A model generated the notes under the pieces. That model was not told where the DNA came from, did not search any database, and saw only the letters and a program-made list of their open reading frames with translations. This document shows, piece after piece, positions 59,615 through 64,000 of a stretch of DNA of 64,000 nucleotides (position 1 is the first letter of the stretch; each line of letters opens with the position of its first letter). The position numbers and the translations under genes are program-made. Location: the NCBI RefSeq assembly GCF_014207535.1, contig NZ_JACHGK010000017.1:14696-78695 (forward strand). Direction: 5' to 3'. The DNA is from Bacillus benzoevorans. GTDB lineage: Bacteria > Bacillota > Bacilli > Bacillales > Cytobacillaceae.

Positions 59615-62026
59615 ATGAATAAAAAGAAATTGCTTCTAGTTGGAAATGGCATGGCAGGTGTCAAAACAATCGAGGAAATATTAAAAGTATCGCAAGGTCT
59701 GTTTGATATTACAATAATTGGAACAGAATCATATCCGAACTACAATCGAATTCTTTTATCAAAGGTGTTGCAAGGGGACACAAATGTAAGTGATATTACC
59801 TTAAATGATTGGGATTGGTATAAGGAAAATAACATTAAACTTTATATTGGAGAAACAGCGATTAAAGTGGATCCCGATCAGAAAGTAGTGATAACAGATT
59901 TAGGCAGAACTGAGCCTTATGATGAATTGATTTTAGCAACAGGTTCTGTTCCATTTATTCTCCCTATACCAGGAGCAGATAAAAAAGGAGTAACAACTTT
60001 TAGGGATATTAATGATACGGATGAAATGGTTGAAGCTTCAAAAAAATATAAAAAGGCTGCTGTTATTGGCGGTGGATTGCTTGGATTAGAAGCAGCGAGG
60101 GGATTATTGAATTTAGGGATGGATGTGTCCGTTATACATCTTCCAGCCTATTTAATGGAACGTCAGCTGGATCCCACTGCTGCCAATCTATTAAAAGAAG
60201 AATTAGAAAAACAAGGAATGAAATTTTTATTAGAAAAAAATACAGAAGCGATTATCGGTGGAGAGCGTGTAGAAGGTGTAACCTTTAAAGATGGCACACA
60301 AATTGAAGCAGATTTAGTGGTCATGTCAGTAGGAATAAAACCAAATATTTCTCTTGCCAAAGAAACGGGTATTGCAGTTAACCGGGGTATTGTCGTTAAT
60401 GATTATTTACATACAGATATTCCGCATATTTATGCGGTCGGAGAATGTGCCGAACACAATGGAATTCCATATGGGCTTGTCGCTCCATTGTTTGAACAAG
60501 CAAAAGTGTTGGCTAAACATATATGCGGCATAGATACTGTGCCTTACACTGGCTCCGTTTTGTCTACTCAATTGAAGGTATCAGGTGTCGAAGTATTCTC
60601 GGCAGGGGATTTTATCGAAGGAGATGGAAAAAAGGCATTAAAAGTTTTTGATGAGCAAGATGGCATCTATAAAAAAGTTGTTTTACAAGGTAACCAAATT
60701 GTCGGAGCAGTTTTGTTTGGTGACAGCGGTGAAGGAAACCGGCTATTTTCAATGATTAAAAAACAGGCAAACATCTTGGATACTGCTAAAATATCAATCT
60801 TACAGCCATTAAATCAAGAAGCAGGAGAGAGTTTAGCTGCCAGTATGACAGCAGATGAAATCATTTGCGGATGTAATGGTGTGTCAAAAGGTACAATTGT
60901 TCAATCCATTCATGAACAAGGCTGCAACACAGTAGAGCAAGTGAAGGCTTGTACAAGTGCATCCCGTTCTTGCGGCGGCTGTAAACCGCTGGTTGCTGAG
61001 TTATTACAATTAACACTCGGTTCAGAGTTTGATGTAAGTGCGCAAAAAGAAGCAATTTGCGGATGTACTCCCTTGTCAAGAGAAGAAGTAGTGGGGGGGA
61101 TTAAAGCAAAAGGCTTGACGCATATAAAAGAAGTCATGAATGTTCTTGGATGGGGCACAGAAGAAGGCTGTTCAAAATGCCGCCCAGCTCTTAACTATTA
61201 CATCGGAATGGCGCATCCAACTGAATATGAGGATGAAAAAGAATCTCGCTTTGTAAACGAACGGATGCATGCCAACATTAACAAGGATGGCACATTCACG
61301 GTGGTACCGCGAATGTATGGAGGTGTCACGAATTCATCTGAATTGCGTCGTATTGCCGATGTTGCGGATAAATATGATCTTCCTTTAATAAAAGTGACAG
61401 GAGGACAGCGCTTAGACTTGTTCGGTGTGAAAAAAGAGGATTTACCAAAGGTTTGGGCTGAGCTGGATATGCCATCCGGTTATGCCTATGGAAAATCCCT
61501 TCGTACGGTTAAAACATGTGTCGGAGAACAATTCTGCCGATTTGGAACACAAGACAGTATGGGGATGGGTATCGCATTAGAAAAGAAATTTGAAGGGTTG
61601 CAAACTCCTCATAAAGTCAAAATGGCAGTATCCGCGTGCCCTAGAAGCTGTGCAGAATCAGGATTTAAAGACATCGGATTTATTGGCATAGACGGCGGAT
61701 GGGAAATTTACGTCGCAGGAAACGGCGGAAATCATGTTCGCAGTGGAGATTTATTATATACGGTAAAAACGGACGAAGAATTAATCGAAGTAACTGGCGC
61801 TTACTTACAATATTATCGTGAAACAGCTAATTATTTAGAGCGTACATCCGCTTGGATTGACCGTGTCGGCTTAGAACATGTCCAATCAATTTTAGATGAT
61901 ACAGAAAAACGTAAAGAATTAAACACTCGAATTGAAGAAGTGTTGGCCCTTCATAAAGATCCCTGGAAAGAGATTATTAATAATCAAAAGACAAAAGAAG
62001 TGTTGTTTGAGAAAGTTACTTTATAA
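59615..62026 (+). CDS. nirB: assimilatory nitrite reductase, large subunit
   Basis: 803 residues, the standard length. FAD/NADH domain at the start (LLLVGNGMAGVKTIEEIL; VIGGGLLGLEAARGLLNLG). Two BFD-type [2Fe-2S] regions (CGCNGVSKGTIVQSI...CGGC; CGCTPLSREEVVGGI...GCSKC). A C-terminal siroheme-[4Fe-4S] domain has CVGEQFCRFG and ACPRSCAESG as cluster/siroheme Cys. It reduces nitrite to ammonium with NAD(P)H. It leads the cluster with nirD, the siroheme gene and a broken nirC. Called nasD in B. subtilis. Confidence 0.96.
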   Translation: MNKKKLLLVGNGMAGVKTIEEILKVSQGLFDITIIGTESYPNYNRILLSKVLQGDTNVSDITLNDWDWYKENNIKLYIGETAIKVDPDQKVVITDLGRTEPYDELILATGSVPFILPIPGADKKGVTTFRDINDTDEMVEASKKYKKAAVIGGGLLGLEAARGLLNLGMDVSVIHLPAYLMERQLDPTAANLLKEELEKQGMKFLLEKNTEAIIGGERVEGVTFKDGTQIEADLVVMSVGIKPNISLAKETGIAVNRGIVVNDYLHTDIPHIYAVGECAEHNGIPYGLVAPLFEQAKVLAKHICGIDTVPYTGSVLSTQLKVSGVEVFSAGDFIEGDGKKALKVFDEQDGIYKKVVLQGNQIVGAVLFGDSGEGNRLFSMIKKQANILDTAKISILQPLNQEAGESLAASMTADEIICGCNGVSKGTIVQSIHEQGCNTVEQVKACTSASRSCGGCKPLVAELLQLTLGSEFDVSAQKEAICGCTPLSREEVVGGIKAKGLTHIKEVMNVLGWGTEEGCSKCRPALNYYIGMAHPTEYEDEKESRFVNERMHANINKDGTFTVVPRMYGGVTNSSELRRIADVADKYDLPLIKVTGGQRLDLFGVKKEDLPKVWAELDMPSGYAYGKSLRTVKTCVGEQFCRFGTQDSMGMGIALEKKFEGLQTPHKVKMAVSACPRSCAESGFKDIGFIGIDGGWEIYVAGNGGNHVRSGDLLYTVKTDEELIEVTGAYLQYYRETANYLERTSAWIDRVGLEHVQSILDDTEKRKELNTRIEEVLALHKDPWKEIINNQKTKEVLFEKVTL

Positions 62027-62041
62027 ACAGGAGGAAATAAA

Positions 62042-62368
62042 ATGGTAAATAAAAGTGTAACGAAAGTTTTGATTGGCCACATTGATGAATTCCCAGAGCG
62101 ATTAGGGAAAACCGTATGTTTGGGAGATAGAGAATTCGCAGTATTTCGTTTATCTAATAACAAAGTTCGTGCTGTGCAGAATAGCTGCCCGCATAAAAAT
62201 GGTGTTCTAAGTGAAGGAATGGTAAGTGGGGAATTCGTCTTTTGTCCAATGCATGACTGGAAAATTGATTTAGGGGACGGAAAGGTGCAAGCTCCGGACC
62301 ACGGTTGTGTCAAAACGTATAAAGCATCCGTGGAAGATGAACTGGTGTATTTAATTGTAGAGGAATAA
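62042..62368 (+). CDS. nirD: nitrite reductase small subunit, Rieske-type
   Basis: 108 residues with Rieske-type [2Fe-2S] ligands CPHKNG and CPMHDW (C-x-H and C-x-x-H), AGGAGGAAATAAA before the ATG, 16 bp after nirB. It forms the second subunit of the NADH-dependent nitrite reductase. Called nasE in B. subtilis. Confidence 0.95.
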   Translation: MVNKSVTKVLIGHIDEFPERLGKTVCLGDREFAVFRLSNNKVRAVQNSCPHKNGVLSEGMVSGEFVFCPMHDWKIDLGDGKVQAPDHGCVKTYKASVEDELVYLIVEE

Positions 62369-62502
62369 CCCAGCTATGATATGAATCTAAAGGATAGTCA
62401 AGCACCTGATGAAACGATAGATTGCTGACAAGTTAACAAATAGATCCGCTATTAGGTGCTTGGTGCTTTAGGTTATTACTTCGATTAGAAACGAGGGAAA
62501 TA

Positions 62503-63294
62503 ATGATGATGGGAAAAGTATTTTTAGTCGGAGCAGGACCAGGAGACCCGGAATTAATCACGGTAAAAGGATTAAGATGCATTCAAAAAGCGGATGTCAT
62601 ACTATATGATCGTTTGGTAAATAAAGCATTATTAGAGTATGCAAAACCTGATGTTGAATTGATTAACTGCGGAAAACTACCAAACTATCATATGCTGCAG
62701 CAGGAAACGATTAATCAATTGCTTGTGAGATATGCTAAAAGAGGAAGAATTGTCACACGTTTAAAAGGTGGAGACCCATTCGTATTTGGACGTGGGGGTG
62801 AGGAGGCTGAGGCATGCCAAAAAGCGGGTGTCGCATTTGAAGTGATTCCTGGAATAACTGCGGGTATCGCAGCACCGGCTTATGCAGGCATTCCGGTTAC
62901 TCACCGTGACTATAGCTCATCCTTTACGATCATTACAGGTCATCGAAAAGAAGGCGCGGAGGACAATATAAAATGGGAGGCGATCGCAAAAGGAATTGAT
63001 ACGATTGCCATTTATATGGGAGTAAAAAACCTTCCCTATATTAGAGGAAAACTACTTGAACACGGAAAAAGTCCCGATATTCCTGTAGCACTCATTCATT
63101 GGGGGACCTTAGGAAAACAAAGAACCGTTATCGGTAAACTTAAAACGATCGTTGAAACAGCTGAACGTGAGGAGATTACCAATCCGAGTATGATTGTCAT
63201 TGGTGATGTTGTCCATTTGCATAATAAATTAAACTGGTTTGAAGCAGCTAAAGAAAAGGAGTTACTCGCAAGCGGTACTGTAAAAGTTGTGTGA
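62503..63294 (+). CDS. cobA: uroporphyrinogen-III C-methyltransferase
   Basis: 263 residues: KVFLVGAGPGDPELITVKGLRCIQKADVILYDRLV at the start, GGDPFVFGRGGEEAE in the middle, and VPGITAGIAAPAYAGIPVTHRDYS, the SUMT signature. It methylates uroporphyrinogen III at C2 and C7 on the way to siroheme, the cofactor of NirB. GAGGGAAATA precedes the ATG. The 134-bp gap after nirD has long inverted arms CAAGCACCT/AGGTGCTTG (62399-62462). Only the methyltransferase domain is present, without a synthase fusion. Confidence 0.95.
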   Translation: MMMGKVFLVGAGPGDPELITVKGLRCIQKADVILYDRLVNKALLEYAKPDVELINCGKLPNYHMLQQETINQLLVRYAKRGRIVTRLKGGDPFVFGRGGEEAEACQKAGVAFEVIPGITAGIAAPAYAGIPVTHRDYSSSFTIITGHRKEGAEDNIKWEAIAKGIDTIAIYMGVKNLPYIRGKLLEHGKSPDIPVALIHWGTLGKQRTVIGKLKTIVETAEREEITNPSMIVIGDVVHLHNKLNWFEAAKEKELLASGTVKVV

Positions 63295-63525
63295 TTATTC
63301 CAGATGTCATCCAAAAATTGACGATGTTACAAGAACGAAACACCGAGAGGAAGTAAGTTGTTAACAATAGATACTAAGAAAGGCTTATATATAACAAGCA
63401 TTTCAATACAATCAGTAAAAATGCTTTATATCAGCTAATAATAAGAAGGATAGGGGAAAGCATTAAATATATTCTTTCTTTAGAGAGTTGGTGTTATGTA
63501 GGCTGTTTCGGTAGGAGTGGTAATT

Positions 63526-63883
63526 ATGGATTATGTCAATTCGAGTAAAGTTTTAGAAAGTATGATCGATGCTGGTGCTAAGAAAGGAAAGTTATCAATT
63601 TCACAATTATTAATACGGGGATTTTTAGGAGCAGCATTGTTAGGGTTTGCCACAACACTAGCCTCTTTATTCGAACTTCAAACGAACATTGGGATGTTAG
63701 GAGCGATTATATTTCCTGTCGGCTTTGTCATGATTATTCTGCTTGGTTTTGAGTTGGTCACTGGAAATTTTGCACTTATACCTGTAGCAGTTTTAGGAAA
63801 AAAAGCTACTTTCCAAGAAATGTTAAATAACTGGTTTTGGGTTATTGCTGGGCATCTAATTGGAGGTATTGTTTATCGGATTT
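63526..63883 (+). pseudogene. formate/nitrite transporter (nirC-like), truncated
   Basis: From ATG 63526 behind GTAGGAG. MDYVNSSKVLESMIDAGAKK, then KLSISQLLIRGFLGAALLGF and GAIIFPVGFVMIILLGFELV, TGNFALIPVAVLG, WFWVIAGHLIGGIVY: the first about 120 residues of a FocA/NirC channel, family length near 260. After TVY-type sequence the frame enters RISDRRLPPQVK and stops. The junction coincides with an IS200/IS605-like end (63884 on). The remaining half is absent from this window. Confidence 0.85.
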
Positions 63884-64000
63884 CCGACAGAAGACTCCCA
63901 CCTCAAGTTAAATAGACTATACTAATAAGAGGATAATATGTTCAATATAAGGGCATATGTCCTCTTATTTTTCACATAATATAAAGATTAAATATATTTC
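63881..64000 (-). mobile_element. end of an IS200/IS605-type element (putative)
   Basis: TTTCCGACAGAAGACTCCCA (63881-63900) matches in reverse the 45528-45556 end. If that end is the right end, the element lies to the right in minus orientation and extends past the window. A hairpin AATAAGAGGA (63924-63933) / TCCTCTTATT (63960-63969) follows. No transposase frame is visible in the 117 bases left. Confidence 0.5.

Overview
The window looks like chromosomal DNA of an endospore-forming Bacillaceae (Bacillus/Neobacillus-like). Support for this: a gerK-type germination operon in the order A-C-B, a Spo0E-like phosphatase, a YlxY-like deacetylase, AGGAGG ribosome binding sites, frequent TTG/GTG starts, low GC, and several dispersed palindromic repeats. 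I saw no rRNA, tRNA, CRISPR array, prophage or intact transposase. Starts were moved to the best ribosome binding site where the longest reading frame ran past it. Layout, left to right. 0-6 kb: small membrane proteins; a ferrous iron operon (feoA-feoB plus a Cys-rich FeoB partner) behind a Fur-like box; and a three-gene TetR/Spx-like operon whose promoter carries three copies of one operator. 6-14 kb: a lipoprotein, a ROK repressor, an exported Cys-type sulfatase with its radical-SAM maturase and an anchored cupredoxin; then an orphan modA behind a perfect 34-bp palindrome and between two copies of a 90-bp duplication. 14-19 kb: FUSC-like protein, ahpF with a PerR-like box, the HEAT-repeat protein CvfC, and an exported polysaccharide deacetylase. 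19-25 kb: gerKA-KC-KB, divergent from an XRE-SpoVT fusion regulator coupled to a UDP-glycosyltransferase. 25-41 kb is a mosaic of single genes and decay: AEC transporter, AlkD-like repair protein, aldo/keto reductase, two small related proteins ending in VRM, metallophosphoesterase, Spo0E-like protein (plus a captured copy of its promoter and 5' end in front of a CxxC protein), a CMD/Rrf2 divergent pair, YlxY-like protein, an FAD-Rieske oxidoreductase, VOC and GNAT pseudogenes, DUF1697, an alpha/beta hydrolase and a sulfite-oxidase-like enzyme. 41-49 kb: triple-rhodanese lipoprotein, M20 deacylase, CPA2 antiporter, Nudix hydrolase and sulfotransferase-like protein. 49.8-56.6 kb: an RCC1/HYR repeat protein, then a four-gene operon (BKACE-type enzyme, DegT aminotransferase, dehydrogenase-acyltransferase fusion, glycosyltransferase) that looks like a pathway for a 3-(acylamino) sugar. 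57-59 kb: small, partly broken genes. 59.6-64 kb: an assimilatory nitrite reductase cluster (nirB, nirD, siroheme methyltransferase) behind a TnrA-like box; its nirC-like transporter is cut off by what looks like the end of an IS200/IS605-type element. The most unusual signals are: (1) a two-hairpin element found four times, always just 3' of a gene and in that gene's orientation; (2) the sugar-type operon with a BKACE enzyme; (3) the Spo0E promoter capture; (4) the IS605-like end in nirC with a matching solo remnant at 45.5 kb; and (5) the duplication around modA. Much of the 18-46 kb stretch carries REP-like repeats and gene fragments, which points to active small-scale rearrangement.
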